Positions 1 to 7,780 of a DNA stretch of 37,084 bases are shown here, in pieces. The position numbers and the translations under genes were made by a program. The notes below the pieces were generated by a model that was not told the DNA's origin, ran no database searches, and was given only the letters and a program-made list of their open reading frames with translations. Origin of the DNA: Cryomorphaceae bacterium (GTDB lineage: Bacteria; Bacteroidota; Bacteroidia; Flavobacteriales; BACL11); the NCBI GenBank assembly GCA_014384505.1, contig JACNFT010000040.1, positions 1 through 37,084 on the forward strand. The letters are read 5' to 3'. Every line of letters starts with the position of its first letter. The stretch's first letter is position 1.

Positions 1-258
1 TAATCCTTAGCTTTTTAAAGTTTCGCTAGTTTATAAAAGCAATAAACCAACTATCCTGATTTTGATTATGCCTCAAGATTTATAGGAGACAGGAAGTCCT
101 ATAAAAGAGACAAAAGCTTACGTAATTATATAAATTAGGCAGCTAAAGCGTAGTTATACTCGCCAATTAAAAAATTGAATTTTGATATTTACGAGCCAAA
201 ACACAATGCTCGACATGCTTACTACAAAACGCACTTGCAGTCAAATCCAGTCAGCCCC
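1..258 (-). ncRNA. ssrA: tmRNA (partial, 3' part beyond the left edge)
   Basis: Transfer-messenger RNA, which rescues stalled ribosomes and tags the unfinished protein for proteolysis. Read on the minus strand, the 5' end begins GGGGCTGACTGGATTTGACT at 258, the classic tmRNA start and acceptor arm. A tag frame follows at 164 down to 135, encoding GEYNYALAA and a TAA stop, preceded in the product by the tRNA-borne alanine. Downstream are pseudoknot-like complementary pieces, for example TATAGGA with TCCTATA around 80-110. The 3' acceptor half with CCA is not in the window, so only about two thirds of a usual-length tmRNA is visible. The NYALAA ending fits Bacteroidota tags from memory. Confidence 0.95.
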
Positions 259-278
259 AATAAATTAATGAACAAGTG

Positions 279-286
279 CAAAATTA
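279..286 (-). promoter_or_regulatory. Putative -7 box (TAATTTTG) for tmRNA
   Basis: The minus strand reads TAATTTTG, a full match to the Bacteroidota primary-sigma -7 consensus TAnnTTTG. It lies about 20 nt before the mature tmRNA 5' end, which would leave a short 5' leader for RNase P to remove. No convincing -33 TTTG is visible at the usual distance. Confidence 0.5.
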
Positions 287-318
287 CAAAAATGACTAGT
301 TAAGTCTTCTTCTTTTTT

Positions 319-326
319 TACTTTTG
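319..326 (+). promoter_or_regulatory. Putative -7 box (TACTTTTG) for the saccharopine-dehydrogenase-like gene
   Basis: TACTTTTG matches TAnnTTTG exactly and ends 21 nt before the ATG at 348, giving a leader of roughly 15-18 nt. The box also argues against a TTG start at 324, because that codon lies inside it. Confidence 0.55.
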
Positions 327-347
327 TTTTTCAAACATTATAGCATT

Positions 348-1550
348 ATGAAGATAGGAGTTTTAAAAGAAGAAAAAGTACCTGCCGATAAGCGTGTTCC
401 TTTAACACCCAAGCAATGTAGACTGCTACTAGATACTTATCCAGACATTGAAATTTCAGTGAAAAGTAGCCCTATAAGATGTTTTTCAGATGCTATGTAT
501 ATTGCTGAGGGAATTGATGTTGTTGATGATTTAAATGATTGTGATGTGTTAATAGGAGTGAAGGAAGTGCCAAAAGAATCACTAATTGCTAATAAAACTT
601 ATTTATATTTTTCCCATACCATAAAAGAACAGTTTTATAATAGAGAATTGCTATTGAAAATGATTGAACTTAATATAAGTATGGTTGATTATGAAGAGTT
701 AAGAAATAAGCAAGGAAAGCGCCTTTTAGGTTTTGGAAGATATGCAGGTATTGTGGGGGCTTATAATGGTTTTTTAACCTATGGTTTAAAATCAGGAAAG
801 TACAACTTGAAAGAAGCTCATAATTGTGAGGATAGAATTGAAATGGAGTCAGAAATTAGTAAAATTAAACTAAGTAATGAAAAAATTATAGTTACTGGAA
901 ATGGTAGGGTAGGGAATGGTATTATGGAAATTATGGAAAAGTCAAATATTAGAGAGGTTTCAAAATTAGAATTCATTCAAGATACTTTTAATGAAGCTGT
1001 TTTTGTGCATTTAAATACCATGGACTATAATGTTAAAAAAGATGGAAGTATTACTGTAAAGCAAGAGTTTTATAGTAATCCTGAATTGTTTAAGTCAACC
1101 TTTATGCACTATGCCATACATGCTGATATTTTTATTGCAGGACATTATTATAGTTCTGGTTCTCCTTTCTTATTTACTAGAGAGGATGCTAAGAGTCCAG
1201 ACTTTAATCTGAAAGTTGTAGCAGATGTTTCTTGTGATATTAATGGGCCTGTTGCTTCTACAATTAAACCTTCAACTATTGCTAATCCAATCTATGGATA
1301 TGATAAACAATCAGAACAAGAAATAGATTTTAGAGATGAGGGTGCAATTGCTGTTATGGCAGTTGATAATTTGCCATGTGAGTTACCAAAAGATGCTTCT
1401 GAGGATTTTGGTAATGAGATGCTAGCTAAAATTATCCCTTCTTTATTAATTAGTGATGATGAGCATATTATTGCTAATGCAACTATATGTAAGGCTGGTG
1501 ATTTAACTCAAAATTTTGAATACTTAAGAAATTACGTTAATGGAAATTAA
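348..1550 (+). CDS. Saccharopine dehydrogenase-like / AlaDH-PNT family NAD(P) oxidoreductase
   Basis: 400-residue dehydrogenase of the alanine dehydrogenase/transhydrogenase N-terminal fold, closest by motif to lysine-forming saccharopine dehydrogenase (Lys1 type). The N-terminus has KEEKVPADKRVPLTP (residues 8-21), with candidate catalytic K72 and H90. A Rossmann turn VTGNGRVGNG lies at 182-191. The C-terminal half carries ADVSCDINGP (292-301) and AVDNLPCELPKDAS (338-351), which resemble the Lys1 signatures. The ATG at 348 is chosen because an upstream TTG at 324 falls in a promoter box. It ends convergently with rpe in a shared TTAA. The substrate (saccharopine, another opine, or a reductive-amination product) cannot be fixed from sequence. 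A second member of the superfamily, ald, lies at 26926. Confidence 0.8.
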   Translation: MKIGVLKEEKVPADKRVPLTPKQCRLLLDTYPDIEISVKSSPIRCFSDAMYIAEGIDVVDDLNDCDVLIGVKEVPKESLIANKTYLYFSHTIKEQFYNRELLLKMIELNISMVDYEELRNKQGKRLLGFGRYAGIVGAYNGFLTYGLKSGKYNLKEAHNCEDRIEMESEISKIKLSNEKIIVTGNGRVGNGIMEIMEKSNIREVSKLEFIQDTFNEAVFVHLNTMDYNVKKDGSITVKQEFYSNPELFKSTFMHYAIHADIFIAGHYYSSGSPFLFTREDAKSPDFNLKVVADVSCDINGPVASTIKPSTIANPIYGYDKQSEQEIDFRDEGAIAVMAVDNLPCELPKDASEDFGNEMLAKIIPSLLISDDEHIIANATICKAGDLTQNFEYLRNYVNGN

Positions 1551-2197
1551 ATTGCTTTTAAGTCAGCAATAGTTTGCGTAGGATTATCTGATTTAAATAT
1601 AAAGCTTCCTGCAACTAAAACATCAGCACCTGCATCTAATAATTTTTTTGCATTTGCAGATGTTACCCCACCATCAATTTCTATATGAGTATTTAAACCT
1701 TGATCATTAGCCATTTGTCTAAGTTTTTTTACTTTATTGTAAGTCATTTCTTCAAACTTTTGACCGCCAAATCCTGGATTTATTGACATTAATAAAACCA
1801 TATAACATTTAGGTAAAATATCTTCCAAAACACTAACTGGAGTTGTTAAGTTTAAAACTACACCAGCTTTACATCCCGCGTCTTTAATCTGAGTAAGTGT
1901 CCTATGTAAATGCACTGTTGATTCGTAATGTACGGTAATGATATCAGCACCAACTTTTGCGAACTCCTCAATATAGCGTTCTGGCTTTTCTATCATAAGG
2001 TGTACATCAAGTGGTTTTGTTGCGTGTTTTTTTATAGCCTGTATTACTGGCATTCCATAAGATATATTCGGTACAAAATGACCATCCATTACATCAATAT
2101 GAAACCAATCAGCTTGGCTATTATTTATCATTTCGCAATCTCGTTGAAGGTTTCCAAAATCGGCCGCTAATATTGACGGTGCTATTTTATGTGACAT
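1547..2197 (-). CDS. rpe: Ribulose-phosphate 3-epimerase
   Basis: Interconverts D-ribulose 5-phosphate and D-xylulose 5-phosphate in the cytosolic pentose phosphate pathway. At 216 residues it has normal length for this single-domain TIM barrel. Visible landmarks are APSILAADF at the N-terminus, FHIDVMDGHFVPN (metal ligands H33 and D35), LDVHLMIEKP (H66), the NPGFGGQ phosphate loop near residue 140, and EIDGGV with the catalytic Asp near 174. A strong hairpin terminator separates it from upstream rpoD, so it probably has its own promoter; only a degenerate TATATTTA box is seen about 17 nt before the ATG. It overlaps the convergent dehydrogenase gene by 4 nt. Confidence 0.97.
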   Translation of the reverse strand: MSHKIAPSILAADFGNLQRDCEMINNSQADWFHIDVMDGHFVPNISYGMPVIQAIKKHATKPLDVHLMIEKPERYIEEFAKVGADIITVHYESTVHLHRTLTQIKDAGCKAGVVLNLTTPVSVLEDILPKCYMVLLMSINPGFGGQKFEEMTYNKVKKLRQMANDQGLNTHIEIDGGVTSANAKKLLDAGADVLVAGSFIFKSDNPTQTIADLKAI

Positions 2198-2230
2198 GTA
2201 ATTATTTTTTGGTAAATATAGGTAATAAAA

Positions 2231-2251
2231 AAGAGGGCTAATAGCCCTCTT
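2231..2251 (-). terminator. Rho-independent terminator after rpoD
   Basis: A perfect 9-bp inverted repeat (AAGAGGGCT, loop AAT, AGCCCTCTT) is followed on the minus strand by a run of Ts. It starts 5 nt after the rpoD stop and lies just before rpe. The A-tract on the other side could also let it work in the opposite direction. Confidence 0.9.
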
Positions 2252-2256
2252 TTAAT

Positions 2257-3120
2257 TTATCCTAAATAAGTTTTTAAGATTTTACTCCTTGAGGTTTGTT
2301 TTAGCCTCCTAACTGCTTTTTCTTTAATCTGTCTTACTCTCTCTCTTGTTAAATCAAATTTCTCGCCAATTTCTTCAAGTGTCATGGCATGTCCTCCGTT
2401 TAATCCAAAGTAAGAAGAAATAACATCAGCCTCTCTAGGTGTCAAAGTATCTAGAGCTCTTCTTATTTCCTCTCTTAATGATTCTAACATTAACTCAGCA
2501 TCAGGATTTGGACTTTCTTCAGAACCCATTACATCATATAAGTTACTATCTTCTCCTTCAATTAATGGAGCATCCATAGATACATGTCTTCCTGTATTCT
2601 TAAGGGATTGTTTAACTTCAGTAAGTGAAAGTTCAACTAAATCTGCAATTTCTTCAGCAGTTGGTGGACGTTCAAATTGTTGCTCCAAAACTGCATAAGC
2701 TTTGTTGATTTTATTGATTGACCCAATTTTATTAAGTGGTAATCGTACAATACGAGATTGTTCAGCTAAAGCTTGTAAAATTGATTGGCGAATCCACCAA
2801 ACAGCATATGAGATAAATTTAAATCCTCTTGTTTCGTCAAAACGCTTTGCAGCCTTTATCAGTCCAAGATTCCCTTCATTAATTAAATCAGGTAAAGTTA
2901 ATCCTTGATTTTGATATTGTTTAGCAACTGAAACTACAAATCGTAAATTTGCTTTGGTTAACTTCTCAAGAGCTCTTTGGTCACCAGCTTTAATTTTTTG
3001 TGCTAATTCTACTTCCTCTTCAGCAGTAATTAAATCGACCCTTCCAATTTCTTGTAAGTATTTGTCAAGTGATGCAGTTTCTCTATTGGTAACCTGCTTT
3101 GTAATTTTTAGTTGTCTCAT
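2257..3120 (-). CDS. rpoD: Primary RNA polymerase sigma factor (RpoD/SigA)
   Basis: Housekeeping sigma factor of 287 residues, the short Bacteroidota form without region 1.1 and without the long non-conserved insert. Region 1.2 is SLDKYLQEIGRVDLITAEEE (residues ~18-37). Region 2 contains NLRFVVSVAKQYQNQGL, DLINEGNLGLIKAAKRFD and the -10-recognition helix ISYAVWWIRQSILQAL. Region 4.2 ends the protein with TLEEIGEKFDLTRERVRQIK. It recognises the unusual -33/-7 promoters of this phylum, and boxes fitting that consensus occur in this window. It is followed by a strong terminator and preceded by a 77-nt gap after pnp in which I see no clean promoter. Confidence 0.97.
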   Translation of the reverse strand: MRQLKITKQVTNRETASLDKYLQEIGRVDLITAEEEVELAQKIKAGDQRALEKLTKANLRFVVSVAKQYQNQGLTLPDLINEGNLGLIKAAKRFDETRGFKFISYAVWWIRQSILQALAEQSRIVRLPLNKIGSINKINKAYAVLEQQFERPPTAEEIADLVELSLTEVKQSLKNTGRHVSMDAPLIEGEDSNLYDVMGSEESPNPDAELMLESLREEIRRALDTLTPREADVISSYFGLNGGHAMTLEEIGEKFDLTRERVRQIKEKAVRRLKQTSRSKILKTYLG

Positions 3121-3197
3121 CTGAATTTTTTTAGTTATTAAACTTTTGCAGAATCCTTATACGGATGGTTTTGCGAAAGGTTACATTATTTAAAAAA

Positions 3198-5333
3198 TTA
3201 TTTTGTTTGTTTTTCTGGCTTAGGTAAAAGTACTTTTCTTGATAATTTTAATTTACCACTTCTTTCGTCTATAGCAATTAATTTTACCTCAATAGTATCT
3301 CCTTCCTTAAGTACATCTTCAACATTGTCAACTCTTTCCCAAGCTAACTCAGAAATATGAACTAAACCGTCAGTATTTGGTGAAATTCCAATAAATGCTC
3401 CATAAGGCATTATTGATTTTACCTTTCCTTTATAGATTGCTCCAATTTCAGGCATAAAGGCAATTGATTTTATTTGTTCTACTGCTAAATCAATTTTTTC
3501 TTGATCAGTTCCTAAAATTTCAACAACACCCATATTATCTATCTCTTCAATAGAAATTTTAGTTTCAGTTGATGCTTGCAATTCTTGAATAATTTTTCCT
3601 CCTGGTCCAATAATCCCACCAATAGTAGATTTTGGTACCTTTAATACAACAATCTTAGGTGTTTGAGGTTTTAACTGAACTCTTGGTTCTGCAATTGTCT
3701 CAATAATTTTGCCTAAAATATGTAATCTTCCTTCTCTTGCTTGGTTTAGGGCTTTATCTAAAATTTCATAAGATAATCCTTGTACTTTAATATCCATTTG
3801 ACATGCAGTAATACCATCAGCAGTACCACAGATTTTAAAGTCCATATCTCCTAAATGATCTTCATCACCTAAAATATCAGAAAGTACAGCATAGTTATTT
3901 GGATCTTTTTCATCAGAAATTAATCCCATTGCAATACCAGAAACTGGTTTTTGAATTTTAATTCCTGCATCCATAAGTGCCATAGTACCTGCACAAACTG
4001 TTGCCATTGAAGATGATCCGTTTGATTCTAAAATATCAGAAACAATACGTACTGTATAAGGATTGTCAGCAGGAATCATCTTTTTCAATGCTCTTTGTGC
4101 TAAATTTCCATGACCAATTTCTCTTCTACTTACATTAAATTTCATTCTAGCTTCTCCTGTAGAAAAAGGAGGGAAGTTGTAGTGTAAATAGAAACTTTCA
4201 TGTCCTTGATGAGTCACTCCATCCAAACGATTAACATCAGTAGCCGAACCTAAAGTTACAGTTGTTAATGATTGAGTTTCACCTCTTGTAAATAAAGCTG
4301 AACCATGTGGGCTATATAAATAATCTACTTCACACCAAATAGGTCTTATTTCTGTAGTTGCTCTTCCGTCTAATCTTTTTCCTTCTGCTAATACAAGATT
4401 TCTTATCGCTTCTTTTTCAACATCATGGTAATATACACCAATTAATTTCGAATCATATTTTTCAACTTCATTCTCTGATAAGCCTGCAATCCAATCTGTT
4501 TTTACAGCTTTAAATTTAACTGATCTTTCATCTTTACCTAAACCTTCATTAGCTACAGCATAAATAGCATCATAGGTGTCTGCCTTAATTTTAGCTTTTA
4601 AATCTGCATCATGATTTTCATGACAGTATTCTCTCTTATCAGCTGAAACACCAACCTTAGCAGCTAATTCTAATTGTGCAGCACATTGTACTTTAATTGC
4701 TTCATGACCAATTTTAATTGCTTCAATCATTTCTGCTTCTGAAACTTCACTCATTTCTCCTTCCACCATAGCTACACTATCAGCTGATGCTCCAACCATA
4801 AGGTCAATATCTGCATTTACTAATTCTGCTGATGAAGGGTTGATTATAAAACTTCCATCAATTCTTGCTACTCTACACTCTGAAATAGGTCCGTTAAAAG
4901 GAATATCAGAAAGTGCAATTGCAGTTGAAGCAGCAAGTGCAGCTAAAGCATCAGGTTTTACGTTAGGGTCATGTGAATTTAAAGATATCATAATTTGTAC
5001 CTCAGCATGATAATCACTAGGAAACATAGGTCTTAATATTCTGTCAACCAAACGCATTACTAATATTTCTTGGTCAGTTGGTCTTCCTTCTCTTTTTAAG
5101 AATCCTCCAGGGAATCTTCCGTCAGCAGCAAATTTCTCTCTATAATCTACTGTTAAAGGTAAAAAATCTACTCCTTCTCTAGCTTCAAAGCTAGAAACTA
5201 CAGTTGCAAGCATATGAGTATTACCCATTCTTAATTCAACTGATCCGTGTGCTTGTTTCGCTAATTTTCCTGTTGAGATAGTAATCTCTCTACCGTCTGG
5301 TAGTGTAATAATTTGTTTTTCTTCTTTTATCAT
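3198..5333 (-). CDS. pnp: Polyribonucleotide nucleotidyltransferase (PNPase)
   Basis: Phosphorolytic 3'-5' exoribonuclease of RNA turnover. Domain order is standard: first RNase PH domain (IITLPDGREITISTGKLAKQ onward), an alpha-helical linker, second RNase PH domain (RPIWCEVDYLYSPHGSALFT; SNGSSSMATVCAG), KH domain (PKSTIGGIIGPGGKIIQELQ) and C-terminal S1 domain (YKGKVKSIMPYGAFIGI...DGLVHISELA). The start is placed at the ATG of MIKEEKQIITLPDGRE (711 residues). A 12-residue upstream extension is possible but would run through a hairpin. It sits behind rpsO in the classical rpsO-pnp order, with a hairpin in the gap. Confidence 0.97.
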   Translation of the reverse strand: MIKEEKQIITLPDGREITISTGKLAKQAHGSVELRMGNTHMLATVVSSFEAREGVDFLPLTVDYREKFAADGRFPGGFLKREGRPTDQEILVMRLVDRILRPMFPSDYHAEVQIMISLNSHDPNVKPDALAALAASTAIALSDIPFNGPISECRVARIDGSFIINPSSAELVNADIDLMVGASADSVAMVEGEMSEVSEAEMIEAIKIGHEAIKVQCAAQLELAAKVGVSADKREYCHENHDADLKAKIKADTYDAIYAVANEGLGKDERSVKFKAVKTDWIAGLSENEVEKYDSKLIGVYYHDVEKEAIRNLVLAEGKRLDGRATTEIRPIWCEVDYLYSPHGSALFTRGETQSLTTVTLGSATDVNRLDGVTHQGHESFYLHYNFPPFSTGEARMKFNVSRREIGHGNLAQRALKKMIPADNPYTVRIVSDILESNGSSSMATVCAGTMALMDAGIKIQKPVSGIAMGLISDEKDPNNYAVLSDILGDEDHLGDMDFKICGTADGITACQMDIKVQGLSYEILDKALNQAREGRLHILGKIIETIAEPRVQLKPQTPKIVVLKVPKSTIGGIIGPGGKIIQELQASTETKISIEEIDNMGVVEILGTDQEKIDLAVEQIKSIAFMPEIGAIYKGKVKSIMPYGAFIGISPNTDGLVHISELAWERVDNVEDVLKEGDTIEVKLIAIDERSGKLKLSRKVLLPKPEKQTK

Positions 5334-5360
5334 CTTGTCTTCTTTGTTTATAAAAATTAA

Positions 5361-5386
5361 AAAAGGCAATAAAAATATTGCCTTTT
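5361..5386 (-). terminator. Hairpin terminator/attenuator between rpsO and pnp
   Basis: A perfect 11-bp inverted repeat (AAAAGGCAATA, loop of 4, TATTGCCTTTT) is followed by Ts on the minus strand. It lies 20 nt after the rpsO stop and 27 nt before the pnp ATG. In enterobacteria the same position holds a terminator plus RNase processing site. Here it could end rpsO transcripts, act as a leaky attenuator for pnp, or be a processing site. Confidence 0.8.
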
Positions 5387-5406
5387 TTGTAGTTTGTCTT
5401 TTTGTT

Positions 5407-5676
5407 TTATCTTCTAAGACCTAAATTTTTCACTAGTTCTCTGTATTTCAAAATATCTTTACCTTTTAAATAGTCTAGTAATTTCCTTCTCTTACCAACC
5501 ATTAGTTGTAATGATCTTTGCGTTCCGTAATCTTTACGATTTAATTTTAGGTGCTCAGTTAAATCTGAAATTTTCTTAGTAAATAAGGCTACTTGAGAGT
5601 GAACTGATCCCGAATCTTTGGCATCATTACCAAATTCTTTGAAAATGTTTTCTTTGTCTTGTGTTGTTAAGCTCAT
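5407..5676 (-). CDS. rpsO: 30S ribosomal protein S15
   Basis: Small-subunit protein S15, which binds the central domain of 16S rRNA. At 89 residues it has exactly the family length. Recognisable stretches are FGNDAKDSGSVHSQVALFTK (rRNA-binding start), ISDLTEHLKLNRKDYGTQRS and LQLMVGKRRKLLDYLKGKD. It has its own probable promoter (TAAATTTG at 5713-5720) and about 30 nt of leader. S15 often represses its own mRNA through leader structure, but I cannot demonstrate such a structure here. Confidence 0.98.
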   Translation of the reverse strand: MSLTTQDKENIFKEFGNDAKDSGSVHSQVALFTKKISDLTEHLKLNRKDYGTQRSLQLMVGKRRKLLDYLKGKDILKYRELVKNLGLRR

Positions 5677-5712
5677 GTTTTTCTATTTAAAACCACTTTA
5701 ATTTATGGGCTG

Positions 5713-5720
5713 CAAATTTA
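5713..5720 (-). promoter_or_regulatory. Putative -7 box (TAAATTTG) for rpsO
   Basis: The minus strand reads TAAATTTG, a full match to TAnnTTTG, 36 nt upstream of the rpsO ATG and inside the 82-nt gap after accD. No clear -33 TTTG is visible. Confidence 0.55.
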
Positions 5721-5758
5721 CTAAACTAATTGAATAATAAACCCTTTTAAAATAGAAT

Positions 5759-6604
5759 TTATTTTTTAATAATTCTGAATAGCTGTGCCAGTTTTTCTTT
5801 AAGGTCTTTTCTGTCAACTATAAAGTCAAGAAATCCATGCTCTTGTAGGAACTCTGAGGTTTGAAATCCTTCAGGCAAATCTTTTCCAATAGTTTCTTTT
5901 ACTACTTTAGGCCCTGCAAAACCAATTAAAGCATTTGGTTCAGCAATATTCATATCCCCTAACATAGAAAATGATGCAGTAGCACCACCAAACGTAGGGT
6001 CGGTACATAAAGAGATGTAAGGTAATCCTGCCTTACTTAATTGAGCTAGTTTAGCTGATGTTTTTGCCAATTGCATTAAGGAAATACCAGCTTCCATCAT
6101 TCTTGCTCCTCCTGATTTGGAGATGATAAGCATTGGATGTTTATTTTCACGAGCATAATCAATTGCTCTGGCAATTTTCTCACCTACAACTGAACCCATT
6201 GACCCTCCAATAAATGTGAAATCCATTGCTGCAATAACAACTATATTTCCTTTTATTTTACCATGTGCAGTTCTAACAGCATCTTTTAGACCTGTTTTTT
6301 TTTGCATATCTTTTATTCTTTCAGGATACTTCTTTTTATCCTTAAATTTCAAAGGGTCTAAGGATGTCATTTCTTTATCTAACTCTGTGAATTTATTGTT
6401 ATCAAATAAAATTTCAAAATATTCGGCTGAACCTATTCTGTTATGGTAGTTACAGTTAATGCAGCAATGAAGATTTTTTTTATGTTCTTCTGTAGTAACT
6501 ATCGTTTTACATTTAGGACACTTGCTCCATAGTCCGTCTGGAGTTTCTTTTTTTTCATGTGTGGAAGTAGTAATTCCCTCCTTTATTCTATTAAACCAAC
6601 CCAT
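5759..6604 (-). CDS. accD: Acetyl-CoA carboxylase, carboxyltransferase subunit beta
   Basis: Beta subunit of the carboxyltransferase that moves CO2 from carboxybiotin to acetyl-CoA, the first step of fatty acid synthesis. The N-terminal zinc ribbon is intact (C29, C32, C48, C51 in SKCPKCKT...HCCINCNYHN). The crotonase-fold core follows, with DFTFIGGSMGSVVGEKI, SGGARMMEAGISLMQLAKTS and PTFGGATASFSMLGD. At 281 residues the length is normal. It starts 2 nt after the fbaA stop, so the two are probably co-transcribed. The biotin ligase that would serve the partner biotin carrier protein is at 34971. Confidence 0.97.
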   Translation of the reverse strand: MGWFNRIKEGITTSTHEKKETPDGLWSKCPKCKTIVTTEEHKKNLHCCINCNYHNRIGSAEYFEILFDNNKFTELDKEMTSLDPLKFKDKKKYPERIKDMQKKTGLKDAVRTAHGKIKGNIVVIAAMDFTFIGGSMGSVVGEKIARAIDYARENKHPMLIISKSGGARMMEAGISLMQLAKTSAKLAQLSKAGLPYISLCTDPTFGGATASFSMLGDMNIAEPNALIGFAGPKVVKETIGKDLPEGFQTSEFLQEHGFLDFIVDRKDLKEKLAQLFRIIKK

Positions 6605-6606
6605 AA

Positions 6607-7674
6607 TTATGCGTTTGTATTTATGTTATTTAAATCGTTAAATGATTGAGTCAATCTAGCTTTAAATGTTAACTCACCAGCTCTATTATAAGTTCTAGGA
6701 TCATAGTATTTTTTATTTGGCTTTTCTTCTCCTTCAGGATTTCCGATTTGAGTTTTAACATAATCATTATTTGCTAAAAAATAATCTCTAACTCCCTCAG
6801 TGAATCCCCATTGTAAATCGGTATCAATATTCATTTTAATAACTCCATAGCCAATTGCTTCAGTAATTTCTGCTTGACTAGAACCTGAGCCGCCATGAAA
6901 TACAAAGTTAATTGGTTGCTTTTCAGTACCGAATTTTTCTTCAATGAATTTTTGTGAATTGTCAAGTATTTTTGGGGTAAGAACTACATTACCTGGTTTG
7001 TAAACGCCATGGACATTTCCAAAAGCAGCAGCTACTGTAAATTTATTACTTATCTTCATAAGTTCTTCATAAGCATAAGCCACTTCTTCAGGTTGAGTGT
7101 ATAGTTTTGAGACGTCAATATCAGTATTGTCTACTCCATCTTCCTCTCCACCTGTAATCCCTAATTCAATTTCTAAAGTCATGCCAATTGCACTCATTCT
7201 TTTCAAGTATTTTTTACATAACTCAATATTTTCTTCTATAGGTTCTTCTGATAAATCAATCATGTGTGAAGAATACAATGGTTTTCCATGTGCAGCATAA
7301 AATTCTTCACCCGCTTCTAATAACCCATCAATCCAAGGTAATAGTTTTTTTGCAGCATGGTCAGTATGTAAAATTATACTTGCTCCATAAAGTTCCGCCA
7401 TTTGGTGTACGTGCACAGCACCTGAAATTCCTCCAGCAATTGCTGCTTCTTCATCTATATTAGACAACCCTTTTCCAGCATAAAAATGACATCCTCCATT
7501 TGAAAACTGAATTATTGCAGGTGCGTTAAGTTCTGCAGCGGTTTCCAACACTGCATTTACTGTGCTTGTATTGCTTACATTTATTGCTGGTAACGCATAT
7601 TTATTTAGTTTTGCATCAGCAAAAACTTCTTGTAATTGGTCTCCTGTTAATACTCCAGCTGCAAATTTTGACAT
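6607..7674 (-). CDS. fbaA: Class II fructose-bisphosphate aldolase
   Basis: Zinc-dependent aldolase cleaving fructose 1,6-bisphosphate in glycolysis, and the reverse in gluconeogenesis. At 355 residues it fits the class IIA (FbaA) length. Motifs: ALPAINVSNTSTVNAVLETA, ILHTDHAAKKLL with the catalytic Asp and zinc His at about D105/H106, HMIDLSEEPIEENIE, ELGITGGEEDGVDN, and FVFHGGSGSSQAEI for substrate phosphate. It is the first gene of a two-gene unit with accD. A weak box TAATTTTA lies upstream, one mismatch from the -7 consensus. Confidence 0.97.
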   Translation of the reverse strand: MSKFAAGVLTGDQLQEVFADAKLNKYALPAINVSNTSTVNAVLETAAELNAPAIIQFSNGGCHFYAGKGLSNIDEEAAIAGGISGAVHVHQMAELYGASIILHTDHAAKKLLPWIDGLLEAGEEFYAAHGKPLYSSHMIDLSEEPIEENIELCKKYLKRMSAIGMTLEIELGITGGEEDGVDNTDIDVSKLYTQPEEVAYAYEELMKISNKFTVAAAFGNVHGVYKPGNVVLTPKILDNSQKFIEEKFGTEKQPINFVFHGGSGSSQAEITEAIGYGVIKMNIDTDLQWGFTEGVRDYFLANNDYVKTQIGNPEGEEKPNKKYYDPRTYNRAGELTFKARLTQSFNDLNNINTNA

Positions 7675-7780
7675 TAGGTTTTGAGTTTTTATTTAAGAGG
7701 GTAAAATTAGAAGATTGTTATGAATTTTAGCATAATTTTCTAATAATTTCATATTATTGATTGTAATTAAAATAAAATAA

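Noticed and set aside
324..347. Eight-codon N-terminal extension (TTG start) of the saccharopine-dehydrogenase-like gene
   Set aside because: The TTG lies inside a promoter-like TACTTTTG box, and the family N-terminus begins at the ATG at 348.
3148..3174. Inverted-repeat-like ATCC...GGAT element in the rpoD leader
   Set aside because: The stem is only 4-5 bp with mismatched flanks and no T tract; not distinguishable from chance.
5334..5369. Longer pnp start 12 codons upstream
   Set aside because: It would read through the rpsO-pnp hairpin, and the family starts near IITLPDGRE.
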